A model generated the notes under the pieces. It made no database searches, was not told the origin of the DNA, and saw nothing but the letters and a program-made list of their open reading frames with translations. Position numbers and translations under genes: made by a program. A stretch of 64,000 nt of DNA, taken from CBDBIK01 sp965206145 (GTDB taxonomy: Bacteria; Pseudomonadota; Alphaproteobacteria; TMED109). Positions 7,720 through 16,444 of the stretch are shown in pieces (the stretch's first letter is position 1; every line of letters starts with the position of its first letter). The DNA is taken from the NCBI GenBank assembly GCA_965206145.1, contig CBDBIK010000005.1:62001-126000 (forward strand), in the 5' to 3' direction.

Positions 7720-8861
7720 GATTCATTCCTTTTTCCGGTCTTTTCGATCTCTCCCCTGCCTCCTTCGGCATCAAGCGAAGACCCTGGGCTTGCGGCGTAA
7801 ATATTCCCGCCGCTTGACGATCCGGCCGCGCCTGCGGTGTTTGCGGCTCCTGCGACCGAGAGCCCGGCTCCCACCACCGCACCCCCGCCCGGAGCGGTGG
7901 CGGCAGACGAAGTCAATTCCGTCACGTGGCTTGCCGCACGCATGGCACCGCTCGCACCCCTTGCGGCCGCCTGTCCGCCCGCGACCGCAGTCCCACCAGT
8001 TGCCACGACGACACCGGCAACCGAACCGAGCGTCCCGGTGACAGATTCCGCCCCCAGTTGAGGGCCTCCGGAAACGAGACCACTTGCGATCCGAGGCCCG
8101 TAGATTCCAATTCCAAGTAGAGATAGGGCTGCGAGTACCAGCGGGATCGTCCGCTCAATCGTGACTTCCTGGCCCTGTAGGGCTCGGGCCGCATCGTCGA
8201 AGATCGTACTACCGATGCCGACGATGACGGCCAGGACCATCACCTTGATTCCGGCGGAAACGACGTTGCCGAGGACGCGCTCGGCGAGAAAAATCGTCTT
8301 GCCCCACAGTGCGAAGGGGACGAGTACGAAGCCCGCGAGCGCGATGAGCTTGAACTCGACCAGTGTCACAAACATCTGCACGGCGAGCACGAAAAACGCG
8401 ATCAAGATCACTATCCAAGCGAGCAGGAGAATGAAAATCTCGACAGCGTTCACAAGAACGCCGGGAAATCCAATGAGCGTCTGCACCTCGGCCAGGATCG
8501 GGTGCGCCGCCTGCACGCCCGCGCTCGCAACGAACCCAGGCCGTAACAAATCAACGGCCGCGATCGGACTTCCTGTGGCACGCAATCCCAGTGCCACGAA
8601 CGAATCAAACACCACATCGGCGAGGAAAGAGAAGTTGTTAAGGATGAGAGCAAATGCACCGACGTAGAGCACCTTGCGCAGGAGCTGGGCCACCACATCG
8701 CCGCTCTCCTGGAAAGCCCACGCGAGCCCGGCCAGCACAATGTCGATGCCAATCAGGATCCGTAGCAGAAACCCCACGTCCGGCCCCAGCAAACCAAAGC
8801 CGTTGTCGATAAACGACAGAAAGGTCTGTGTGAATCGATCGATAATTCCGAGATCGTCCAT
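7716..8861 (-). CDS. trbL: TrbL/VirB6-like polytopic membrane protein
   Basis: 381 residues. TrbL forms part of the inner-membrane translocation channel. About six hydrophobic helices cover residues 20-255 (for example 'VGAFALILNNFSFLADVVF', 'IFILLLAWIVILIAFFVLAV', 'LVPFALWGKTIFLAERVLG'). They are followed by a Gly/Ala/Ser-rich soluble tail, as usual for the family. It starts 9 bases after the trbJ stop, the only real gap in the operon. In Ti-plasmid operons a small trbK sits between trbJ and trbL; none fits here. Confidence 0.9.
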   Translation of the reverse strand: MDDLGIIDRFTQTFLSFIDNGFGLLGPDVGFLLRILIGIDIVLAGLAWAFQESGDVVAQLLRKVLYVGAFALILNNFSFLADVVFDSFVALGLRATGSPIAAVDLLRPGFVASAGVQAAHPILAEVQTLIGFPGVLVNAVEIFILLLAWIVILIAFFVLAVQMFVTLVEFKLIALAGFVLVPFALWGKTIFLAERVLGNVVSAGIKVMVLAVIVGIGSTIFDDAARALQGQEVTIERTIPLVLAALSLLGIGIYGPRIASGLVSGGPQLGAESVTGTLGSVAGVVVATGGTAVAGGQAAARGASGAMRAASHVTELTSSAATAPGGGAVVGAGLSVAGAANTAGAAGSSSGGNIYAASPGSSLDAEGGRGEIEKTGKRNES

Positions 8862-8870
8862 GTTCGTTCC

Positions 8871-9581
8871 TCAGGGCTCCGGGTTGTAGAGGTCGCCGTT
8901 GCCGATCGAATCGGCAAAGCGGTCCTTAGCTGCCCTGGATGCGGCCTCGATACGCGCACCTTCCAGAGCAGTCGACCTCCCTTGCGCCGCGATGAGTGCT
9001 TGGAGGTGGAACTGTTCACGCACAGAAAGTGCGAGAATCTGATTCCCCGCCTGGCGTGCTCCGAGGACCCCATTGGTCGCCTCGGATTCGCGCAACAGAC
9101 CCTCGAGCAAGTCCTCGGAGAGAGCTATCCCCTCGACGATGCCCGACTGCACCTCGAGATCATGCCGCCAACCTTCGCGAGCCGCCTCGGCGCGCTTGAG
9201 CTCCGCACGGAGGCGCTCAGCCCGGGTGATGCTTGCGCTTGCCACACCCGGAAAGAGATCCTCGTGGCGATCAACCGCCGTATCGGCATCCCAGGGCACA
9301 CCTTGCGCGCGACCCAACAGGTCCTCCAGCCGGTCGCGGCCGTCGCGCAAGTCCGCGAGGGCACTGTGGTTGAGAGGCGTGAGATTGCGATCCATGCCCT
9401 CGACGAGACGAACCTGCTGCACCAACTGGTCGATCAGACTGTCCACCATCAGAAGCGCCCGTGCCGCTGTCAGCACGTTCTGTGCAAAGTTCGCCGCATC
9501 GAACACCGTTATGGCCGAGGCGGGCCTGGGCAAGGTCAACGCAAGAAGGATCGCCGCGATCACAGAAATACACTGCCTCAT
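8871..9581 (-). CDS. trbJ: TrbJ/VirB5-like periplasmic conjugal transfer protein
   Basis: 236 residues with a clear signal peptide (cleavage probably after 'PRPASA', residues 18-23). The rest is helical and glutamine- and arginine-rich: 'NFAQNVLTAARALLMVDSLI', 'QLVQQVRLVEGMDRNL', then coiled-coil segments with 'GNQILALSVREQFHLQALIA'. VirB5-type proteins sit at the pilus tip or assemble it. The start overlaps the trbE stop by 4 bases. Confidence 0.88.
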   Translation of the reverse strand: MRQCISVIAAILLALTLPRPASAITVFDAANFAQNVLTAARALLMVDSLIDQLVQQVRLVEGMDRNLTPLNHSALADLRDGRDRLEDLLGRAQGVPWDADTAVDRHEDLFPGVASASITRAERLRAELKRAEAAREGWRHDLEVQSGIVEGIALSEDLLEGLLRESEATNGVLGARQAGNQILALSVREQFHLQALIAAQGRSTALEGARIEAASRAAKDRFADSIGNGDLYNPEP

Positions 9582-11995
9582 GGGCGCACTCCCCGGAGAT
9601 CTTGGACAAGCGAGCCTGCGAACGCCTCACGGAATCCCTCGGTCCCCACCTCGTGGAGTACCGCATCAATGCGCGCTTGATCCGCCCGGGAGGAAGCACC
9701 TGCGAACGTGAACGCCAGTGGCCCAAGGCCGAGCTCGAACAGGCGCGAGCCGCGTCTGGACTGGTAGTAGTAGTCGCGCTTGGGCATTGCCCGGGAGATG
9801 ATTTCGATCTGGCGTTCATTGAGACCAAAGCGGACGTACGCCTCCTTTGCCCCCGGCTCTCCGGCGCGCTCGTTGGGAAGGAAAATCCTCGACGGGCACG
9901 ATTCGACGATCGCGGGTGCAACGGAGCTGTTGGAAATGTCTGCGATCGACTGCGTTGCAAAAACCACCGAAACGTTGCGCTTGCGGAGTGTCTTCAGCCA
10001 TTCCCGGACTTTCGCCGAGAAGAGCGGATCGTCAAGGAAGACCCAAGCCTCATCGAGGACCAGCATCGTTGGCGATCCGTCAAACTGGCGGGCCAGGCGA
10101 TGGAAGAGATAGACAAGCACGGGAGCCGCAAGTTCCGGCCGCCCTATGAGACCTTCCATCTCGAACCCCTGCACCGGCGCGAGTTCAAGCGAATCCTGGT
10201 CAGCATCGAGCAGGCGTCCGTGCGGACCGGCGACGGTCCATGGGTGAAGGGCTTCGCGGAGCGCAGGATCCTCGAGAAGGAGTGATAGTCCGGTGAGGGT
10301 GCGCTCCGGAGGGGGCGCACCCGCAAGACTGCACAGGGCGGACCACACTGCATTCCGGACGCCGGGTTCGGCGTGTACGCCTGAACGTTCAAACAGACCC
10401 AGAACCCAGTCAAACATTTCCTCCCGGTCGTTCTCAGCATCGATGGCAACGAGGGGCTGGAAAGCAAACCCGCCGGCATTGCCCCCACCGCCATCACCGG
10501 AGAGATCGAGGAAAGTTCCTCCCATTCCCAACACGGCGGCCCGGCACGAAGCTCCCTTGTCGAAGACGTAGACCTGCGCTTGCGGATAACGACGAAACTG
10601 CATCGCCATCATGGCCAGCAACACCGACTTGCCTGCCCCGGTCGGGCCAACAACGAGGGTGTGTCCCACATCATCCACGTGAGGAACAAGCCGAAAGGGC
10701 GTCGTACCGCGCGTGCGGGCCATCAGGAGCGGCGGGCCCTCCAAGTGACTATTGGAGGTTGGACCCGCCCACACCGCCGAGATCGGCATCATGTGAGCCA
10801 GGTTGATGGTGTGAATAATGGGCTGGCGAACGTTGGCGTAGACGTGCCCCGGAAGCGATGACAACCACGCCTCGACCGCATTCATCCGTTCGTGAATGGT
10901 GAGGAAGCCGTGCCCGTGAAGCACGCGCTCAAGTTCAGTAAGCCGTTCCTTGGCACCCCCGCGGGTGGAGTGCATGACGCTGACCGTGATGGTGACGTAG
11001 CCAAACGAGACGAGATCCTCACCGAGTTCCTGTAAGGCGGCGTCAGCGTCGTTCGCCTTGTTCCCGGCATCCGAATCGAGAAGGGCCGCCTCCTGATTGA
11101 ACATCACCTCTTTAACAATGGAAAACAAGGATTTGCGCTTCGAGAACCACTGCCGACGATTGCGGGCAAGAGCGCGGTTGGCCTCCTCCTTGCCAAGGGC
11201 CAGAAAGCGCGTCGTCCATCGGTAGGGAAACGCTAGATCATTGAGGTCATCGAGTAGTCCGGGACGAGTGAGGTTTGGAAACCCCAACACCGTGAGCGTG
11301 TGCAGGTGTTGGCCACCGAGGCGGGGCTCAATTCCACCGTCGAGTTCGGAATCGGCGATGAGAGCGTCGATGAAGGCGGGAATTTCCGGCACCGTGACCG
11401 TTCCCCTGCAGGTCGAAACGGTGCTGTGAAGATGGGCCAGCGTTGCCGCATCATCGAGGGGTACAAATTCAGGCATCACGTCGGCCAGTAGCGTGAATGC
11501 GTGATCAGTCCTGTCCCGGAAAGCGTCCAGATGTCGCAACCACGAATCTTGATCGCCAAGATCTCCGGTGCGTTCAAGCAGGGCATCTTCGGCCTTCGCC
11601 CACGCCTCAGCGGGAGGGAGATACAGAAGTGTCAAGTGAAAGGCGGATTCGTGGTGCCGTCCCGCACCCTCGAAATCCTGCCTGCGTTCGTGGTCGATGG
11701 CTGCCGTCAATGGATCAGGAAAGGACGAATCGGGATAGCTACGGACCTGGAACCGTTCCGCTTCGAAGAAAAGCGCCCAGCCAGAACCAAAACGCCTCAG
11801 CACGTTGTTCACGCGCGCGCAGACCGCCACGAGTTCGGATTTGGTCTCACTATCCAAATCAGGTCCGCGAAAGCGGGCGGTACGCTGGAATGATCCATCC
11901 TTGTTGAGGATGATCCCCGGTGCCACCAGAAAGGCCCACGGCAGAAGATCAGCAAGACGATTTACACGTCCGCGGTACTCGCTCAGACTCAGCAT
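9578..11995 (-). CDS. trbE: TrbE/VirB4-like transfer ATPase
   Basis: 805 residues from ATG 11995 ('MLSLSEYRGRVNRLADLLPW'). The frame is open about 315 bp further upstream, but that stretch overlaps trbD and is not protein-like. VirB4 ATPases power pilus assembly and substrate transfer at the inner membrane. Walker A 'GPTGAGKSVLL' lies near residue 450, Walker B 'MLVLDEAWVFLDDP' near 640, and a conserved 'VVFATQSIADISNSS' follows. The CagE/TrbE N-terminal domain is complete. It overlaps trbD by 7 bases and trbJ by 4. Confidence 0.95.
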   Translation of the reverse strand: MLSLSEYRGRVNRLADLLPWAFLVAPGIILNKDGSFQRTARFRGPDLDSETKSELVAVCARVNNVLRRFGSGWALFFEAERFQVRSYPDSSFPDPLTAAIDHERRQDFEGAGRHHESAFHLTLLYLPPAEAWAKAEDALLERTGDLGDQDSWLRHLDAFRDRTDHAFTLLADVMPEFVPLDDAATLAHLHSTVSTCRGTVTVPEIPAFIDALIADSELDGGIEPRLGGQHLHTLTVLGFPNLTRPGLLDDLNDLAFPYRWTTRFLALGKEEANRALARNRRQWFSKRKSLFSIVKEVMFNQEAALLDSDAGNKANDADAALQELGEDLVSFGYVTITVSVMHSTRGGAKERLTELERVLHGHGFLTIHERMNAVEAWLSSLPGHVYANVRQPIIHTINLAHMMPISAVWAGPTSNSHLEGPPLLMARTRGTTPFRLVPHVDDVGHTLVVGPTGAGKSVLLAMMAMQFRRYPQAQVYVFDKGASCRAAVLGMGGTFLDLSGDGGGGNAGGFAFQPLVAIDAENDREEMFDWVLGLFERSGVHAEPGVRNAVWSALCSLAGAPPPERTLTGLSLLLEDPALREALHPWTVAGPHGRLLDADQDSLELAPVQGFEMEGLIGRPELAAPVLVYLFHRLARQFDGSPTMLVLDEAWVFLDDPLFSAKVREWLKTLRKRNVSVVFATQSIADISNSSVAPAIVESCPSRIFLPNERAGEPGAKEAYVRFGLNERQIEIISRAMPKRDYYYQSRRGSRLFELGLGPLAFTFAGASSRADQARIDAVLHEVGTEGFREAFAGSLVQDLRGVRP

Positions 11996-12255
11996 CCGTG
12001 ATGGCTCCGGTGCCGGAGATGCCGGGCCAGTACCTCGGGAAACGCCGGATCGTAGCGAGCGAGTAGCGCACCCATGCCTTGAACAGCGACCCACAGAACA
12101 ATGCCCATAATCCACTGCTGCAAACCAAGGCCGATGGCCGCAGCAAGCGTTCCGTTCAGGATTGCAAGCTGGCGCGGGACGCCGGCTAGCAGGATCGGCT
12201 CGGTGAGTGCGCGGTGGAGCGGAACCTCGAATCCTTCGGGACGTGAGTCGCTCAA
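11989..12255 (-). CDS. trbD: TrbD/VirB3-like membrane protein, TTG start
   Basis: 88 residues. The only sensible start is TTG at 12255-12253, which forms a TTGA overlap with the trbC stop. From there the product reads 'EGFEVPLHRALTEPILLAGV' and 'PRQLAILNGTLAAAIGLGLQ', then a second hydrophobic stretch (QWIMGIVLWVAVQGMGALLA) and 'RYDPAFPEVLARHLRH'. This is the complete VirB3 pattern: a short cytoplasmic N-terminus with the 'P(L/I)HRALTEPILL' motif, two membrane segments and the 'YDPxF' motif. VirB3 works with VirB4. Automated callers that ignore TTG would miss it or extend it. Confidence 0.88.
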   Translation of the reverse strand: MSDSRPEGFEVPLHRALTEPILLAGVPRQLAILNGTLAAAIGLGLQQWIMGIVLWVAVQGMGALLARYDPAFPEVLARHLRHRSHHGC

Positions 12256-12572
12256 GGGACAAGTGCCCCGCCCGCAAAGGAGAAGAAGGCGAGAAAGAAG
12301 GACGCGGCACCGAAGGCTATCGAGAGTCCGAAAACAATCTGGACCATCCGGCGAAAGCCGCCGGAAGTATCGCCGAAAGCCAGCGCAAGACCTGCCACGG
12401 TGATAATCAATACCGCAACGATCCGGGCCACGGGCCCCTGGATGGAGGCCAGGATGCTCTGGAGCGGAGATTCCCAGGGCATACCGGATCCGGCAGCAAG
12501 CACAGGCTCGGCAGATGCTGCGACCAGCGCAAGAAGCGCACACGTCGCAAATTTATGGAGAGTTCGATTCAC
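12252..12572 (-). CDS. trbC: TrbC/VirB2-like pilin
   Basis: 106 residues: a signal peptide (ALLALVAASAEPVLAAG), a short 'MPWESPLQSILASIQGPVAR' loop and two hydrophobic helices ('IVAVLIITVAGLALAFG' and 'MVQIVFGLSIAFGAASFFL'). This is the standard VirB2/TrbC pro-pilin arrangement, processed and assembled into the conjugative pilus. It overlaps trbB upstream and trbD downstream by 4 bases each. Confidence 0.9.
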   Translation of the reverse strand: MNRTLHKFATCALLALVAASAEPVLAAGSGMPWESPLQSILASIQGPVARIVAVLIITVAGLALAFGDTSGGFRRMVQIVFGLSIAFGAASFFLAFFSFAGGALVP

Positions 12573-13546
12573 GATTGTTTTTCCTTTCCTGCGGGACGTC
12601 CTGTCCCAATGATTCGAGTGCTGTAGGCACCGTCCGGAGAACTCCCCCGGACGGCAAGAAGCGAACGGACGTGTCGAACACCGGCACGGCGTTCGAGAAA
12701 AGCGATCAAATCGACTACCTCAGCGATCAAGCGCCGGTCGACACTGGCTGCAGCTTCCTGTGCGAGCTGCTCGATGCGGAACAATGCGGAGCGAGCAGAG
12801 TTGGCGTGGACGGTCGCAATACCGCCAGGATGGCCGGTGTTCCAAGCCTTAAGAAGCGAAAGCGCCTCCGGGCCGCGAACCTCCCCCACCACGATTCGGT
12901 CAGGCCGCAGGCGCAGGGAACAGCGGACCAAGTCGGTAAGCGTGGCGACACCGGGAACAGTGCGAAGGGCGACGTAGTCGGCGGCATCGCAACGAAGCTC
13001 GCGGATGTCCTCAAGGATGACGATCCGTTCACCGAGGCCGGAAGCCTCAGCAAGCAGTGCGTTGGCAAGCGTGGTCTTGCCCGAGGAAGATCCACCTGCG
13101 ACGAGGATGTTTTTCCGCTCGTGTACCGCCTTGCGGAGTGCCACAGCTTCGCGACCAGAGATAGTGCCCCGCTCCTTGAGATCATTGAGTGTCATGACCG
13201 CGCACGAAGGCTTGCGAATTGAGAAACAAGGCCCAGGCGAAACGGGAGGGAGAACACCTTCGAAACGTTCGCCAGTGCCCGGAATTTCGGCACTCACGAT
13301 TGGATGTTCCGGACCGCAGGGGCGACCTACTTGGGCGGCGACAAGCCGGACCACCCGTTCGACATCGGAAGAAAGGAGACGGACACCGGTATCGGCCAAG
13401 TCCTCGCCTATTTTCTCGACCCACAGCCTTCCGTCGGAGTTGGCCATCACCTCGACGGTGCGAGAATCGGCAATGGCTGCGGCAAGCGGGCCGCCCATGG
13501 CGGTCCGGAGCATGCGCTCGCCACGGGAGACCTTGCGCTCAAGCAT
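12569..13546 (-). CDS. trbB: TrbB/VirB11-like secretion ATPase
   Basis: 325 residues from ATG 13546 (GTG 13570 and ATG 13567 are alternatives that extend further into copG). It is a hexameric traffic ATPase at the cytoplasmic base of the channel. The N-terminal domain carries 'EVMANSDGRLWVEKIGEDL'. Walker A 'GGSSSGKTTLANALL' lies near residue 150, followed by the Asp box 'ERIVILEDIRELRC', Walker B 'RPDRIVVGEVRGPEAL' and His box 'HPGGIATVHANSA'. All motifs are intact. Confidence 0.93.
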   Translation of the reverse strand: MLERKVSRGERMLRTAMGGPLAAAIADSRTVEVMANSDGRLWVEKIGEDLADTGVRLLSSDVERVVRLVAAQVGRPCGPEHPIVSAEIPGTGERFEGVLPPVSPGPCFSIRKPSCAVMTLNDLKERGTISGREAVALRKAVHERKNILVAGGSSSGKTTLANALLAEASGLGERIVILEDIRELRCDAADYVALRTVPGVATLTDLVRCSLRLRPDRIVVGEVRGPEALSLLKAWNTGHPGGIATVHANSARSALFRIEQLAQEAAASVDRRLIAEVVDLIAFLERRAGVRHVRSLLAVRGSSPDGAYSTRIIGTGRPAGKEKQS

Positions 13547-14075
13547 CGTCGTTCTTCGTGACTGCATCACCCGCGGAAGGGCACGCGGGGGAGGGTGGAG
13601 CGGCGGCCAGGGTGGTGTCGTCGGTTTCAGGGTTGTTTGCGAAGTCGGCGACGCTGAAGAAATCTCGCTCGACGGGACGGATTTCGTCGAGAACGTCTTT
13701 CAGGAGAGTGCGACCACCGGCGATCCGTTGCGCAAGCTGAGCAACGAAGTGCTCGAAGCGGTCGAAGCCCAGGGCGCGGGCAGCGTCCTGGTCGTCATCC
13801 GGTACCGGCGGCGTGACCGTCAGAAAGTAGCGGACGAACAGCGCAAGGGTTTCGCTGATAATGAGGTTGTCACGCGAAAGCCTCCCCATCCCGCGCGACA
13901 CCTGGTCAAGACGAAATAGGATCGCCTCGTCCCGACGGTCGGCACCTTCCGGCGTGAGGAACGAACGAAATGCCGCCTCGGCAAGCGCGTTTCGGGTGAC
14001 GCCCCGGCGCTCGACTTCCTTGTTGATGGCCCGATCAAGATCCTCAGGCAGGCGAAAGCTGCGGTTGGCACTCAT
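13539..14075 (-). CDS. CopG-type ribbon-helix-helix protein of the Trb operon
   Basis: 178 residues. The first 45 ('SANRSFRLPEDLDRAINKEV', 'ERRGVTRNALAEAAFRSFL') form a ribbon-helix-helix DNA-binding domain. The remainder ('EAILFRLDQVSRGMGRLSRD', 'ETLALFVRYFLTVTPPVPD') is the conserved C-terminal region found in the CopG-like gene lying between traG and trbB in many alphaproteobacterial conjugative elements. It probably regulates the operon or binds oriT. The start overlaps the traG stop (ATGA). Confidence 0.85.
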   Translation of the reverse strand: MSANRSFRLPEDLDRAINKEVERRGVTRNALAEAAFRSFLTPEGADRRDEAILFRLDQVSRGMGRLSRDNLIISETLALFVRYFLTVTPPVPDDDQDAARALGFDRFEHFVAQLAQRIAGGRTLLKDVLDEIRPVERDFFSVADFANNPETDDTTLAAAPPSPACPSAGDAVTKNDDA

Positions 14076-15955
14076 GCCCGCTCTCCCGGGAGCGAAGGCA
14101 GTTCTCCCTCGCCTAGGAAGAGACGCTCCTCGGCCCTTTGATGCAGCACACCCTCGTCATGAGCTTTGGATTGGGGAGAACGTGCGGAGGTTTCTTCCGA
14201 TTTGGTAGTCACCCGCCCCGTCCAGTCGTCGGAACGGGCCCCAGGGAGATCACACCCGCCGCCGGGAGGCGGAGACAACCTGCGTCGGATCAACTCGCGA
14301 TCAAGGTAGTAGCGGACCTTTTGTGCGCGAATCGGCGGACACCCGGAGACGAACACGATCTCCTCGTCCGCCGGGAGCTGCATTGCTTCGCCGGGAGTGA
14401 GGAGCGGACGGGCACTCTCCTGGCGCGAGACTGAAACCCGGTCAAGCCAGGGGCCGAGCCGGTGGCCGGCGTAGTTCCGCTGGAAACGGGCCTCGGTGGC
14501 CGTGCCGGTACTGTCGCTCACCCTTCGTGCCGTGCGCTCATCATTGGTGGCGAAAGCGATCCGCACGTGGCAATTGTCGAGAATGGAGTTGTTTTCGCCG
14601 TATGCCTTGGAAATCTGGTTCAGCGACTGTGCGATGAGGTATGCACGGATGCCGTAACCGGCCATGAAAGCGAGCGTGCTTTCGAAGAAATCCAATCGGC
14701 CGAGGGCGGGAAACTCGTCGAGCATCATCAGAAGCGTGTGCCGGGGATGTCGACCTGTCCCGCCCTCGAGCCTTTCCGTGAGCCGTCTGCCGATCTGGTT
14801 GAGGACCAACCGAACGAGCGGCTTGGTACGGACCAGATCGGAAGGTGGCGTGACCAGGTAGAGGGAGACGGGATAAGGGGCGTCCACAAGGTCTCGGATG
14901 CGCCATTCCGAGCGGGACGTGATTTCAGCAACGGTGGGATCTCGGTAGATACCTAAGAAGCTGAGGGCAGTAGAGAGAACACCGGAGCGTTCGTTCTCGG
15001 ACTTGTTGAGGAGCTCACGGGCAGCCTGCGCCACTACTGGATGCGGATGCGCATTGGCCCCACGACCTAAATGCGGGGTTTCCATCATGCGGGCAAGGGT
15101 GCGCTCGAAGGGAACTGCCGGATCCGAGAGGAGTCGCACGGCACAAGCGAGGGTTTTCTCCTCTTCTGCGTGAAGAACGTGGAGAAGGATGCCTACGAGC
15201 AGTGCATGACTTGTTTTTTCCCAATGGCTACGGCGCTCAAGAGCACCTTCGGGATCGACAAGGATGTCGGCGATATTTTGGACGTCACGAACCTCACAAG
15301 CGCCACGGCGGACTTCGAGGAGCGGGTTGTAACGAGCAGACCGGAGGTCAGTCGGGTTAAAAAGAAGGCAGTGAGAGAAGTTGGAGCGCCAGCCAGACGT
15401 GATGTTCCAGTTCTCTCCCTTGATGTCGTGAACGATCGCCGAACCGGTCCAGGAGAGGAGCGTCGGCACAACCAGCCCTACTCCCTTGCCCGAACGCGTG
15501 GGCGCGAAGGCCATTACGTGTTCCGGCCCGTCGTGGCGGAGATAACGGCGGCCGATGCGGCCAAGCACCACTCCGTCCTCGTCGAGAAGGTCGGCGCGTT
15601 GAATGTCCTTGATGCTTGCCCATCGGGCTGAGCCGAACGCCGTGGAGGTGGCACCTATGCGAGCGCGCCAAAGCGATCCCCCGACCGCGACCGCGATGCC
15701 GACCACCCCGCCGCTTGCTGCGATCACCGCGCCGCGGAGGAATACACCCGGGGCATGGGCATCGTAGGCGTACCACCATTCAAAGAAGCGCCACGGGTGG
15801 TAGATGAAGACGCCACCAAACTCCAGCCAGGGAGAGCCCAAGCCAGGCTGATAGTCGAGCACGGAGGCACTCCACTGCGTCGCACCCCACACGCTGCCGA
15901 CAGCGACGGCAAGGACAAGGAAGCCTTGGCCAAAAAGGATACGAGTGGGCGTCAT
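14072..15955 (-). CDS. traG: TraG/VirD4-like type IV coupling protein
   Basis: 627 residues. It recruits the relaxase-DNA complex to the secretion channel. Two or three N-terminal membrane helices come first, then the soluble ATPase domain with 'FGSARWA', 'GPEHVMAFAPTRSGKGVGLV' (Walker A near residue 150), 'DIKGENWNITSGWR', 'RYNPLLEVRRG', 'LLMMLDEFPALG' (Walker B near residue 405) and 'AQSLNQISKAYGENNSILDN'. It is the first gene of the operon, preceded by an AT-rich leader. No relaxase gene is seen next to it, where one would normally be expected nearby. Confidence 0.93.
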   Translation of the reverse strand: MTPTRILFGQGFLVLAVAVGSVWGATQWSASVLDYQPGLGSPWLEFGGVFIYHPWRFFEWWYAYDAHAPGVFLRGAVIAASGGVVGIAVAVGGSLWRARIGATSTAFGSARWASIKDIQRADLLDEDGVVLGRIGRRYLRHDGPEHVMAFAPTRSGKGVGLVVPTLLSWTGSAIVHDIKGENWNITSGWRSNFSHCLLFNPTDLRSARYNPLLEVRRGACEVRDVQNIADILVDPEGALERRSHWEKTSHALLVGILLHVLHAEEEKTLACAVRLLSDPAVPFERTLARMMETPHLGRGANAHPHPVVAQAARELLNKSENERSGVLSTALSFLGIYRDPTVAEITSRSEWRIRDLVDAPYPVSLYLVTPPSDLVRTKPLVRLVLNQIGRRLTERLEGGTGRHPRHTLLMMLDEFPALGRLDFFESTLAFMAGYGIRAYLIAQSLNQISKAYGENNSILDNCHVRIAFATNDERTARRVSDSTGTATEARFQRNYAGHRLGPWLDRVSVSRQESARPLLTPGEAMQLPADEEIVFVSGCPPIRAQKVRYYLDRELIRRRLSPPPGGGCDLPGARSDDWTGRVTTKSEETSARSPQSKAHDEGVLHQRAEERLFLGEGELPSLPGERA

Positions 15956-16444
15956 GAACGTGCTCTGGCAACGAGATGAGCGAGTTTGCTTCCTCTCTGC
16001 ACCCTTGTCAAGAACAAATAGAGATTATTTCTAGTTTAGATCATGTATTTTTCTATTTTATAAAATAATTAATCAAATTTAACAAATAGTTATCAATTTA
16101 GTACACATTTTCGTGAAAATAAAAACTTGCATTGCCATCTCATCCTTGGGACATTGATAAGGTGATCCTGAAAGCGTGAGGTTTTTCTCTAGGTGAGGTA
16201 ACGAAGACCGCCCAGAATAAGCATGAGACCATCATCATCCTGGACGGTGAAGGCTGCGCAGAAAGGCAAAGCAACAACTCATCAACCAAGTAGGAAAGAA
16301 CAAATTGAGAGGAGTGTTCAGTCAGAGTGCACCCACGCGCTTTGTTCACACCCAATTGTGATTCAGGAACGCATCACCAGTAAGCTTTTGAATTTTTATC
16401 TGTAATCTTCCTCGATAAGAAGTAACAGTCCGGGGCACCCCATC
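15956..16444. promoter_or_regulatory. AT-rich leader between traG and glycosyltransferase
   Basis: About 490 bp without a convincing gene. The part at 16010-16135 is strikingly AT-rich compared with its surroundings. A TTGACA hexamer lies on the minus strand at 16011-16006, about 50 bp upstream of the traG ATG, though no good -10 is seen 17 bp on. The stretch most likely holds the operon promoter and could hold an origin of transfer; neither is proven by sequence alone. Confidence 0.35.
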
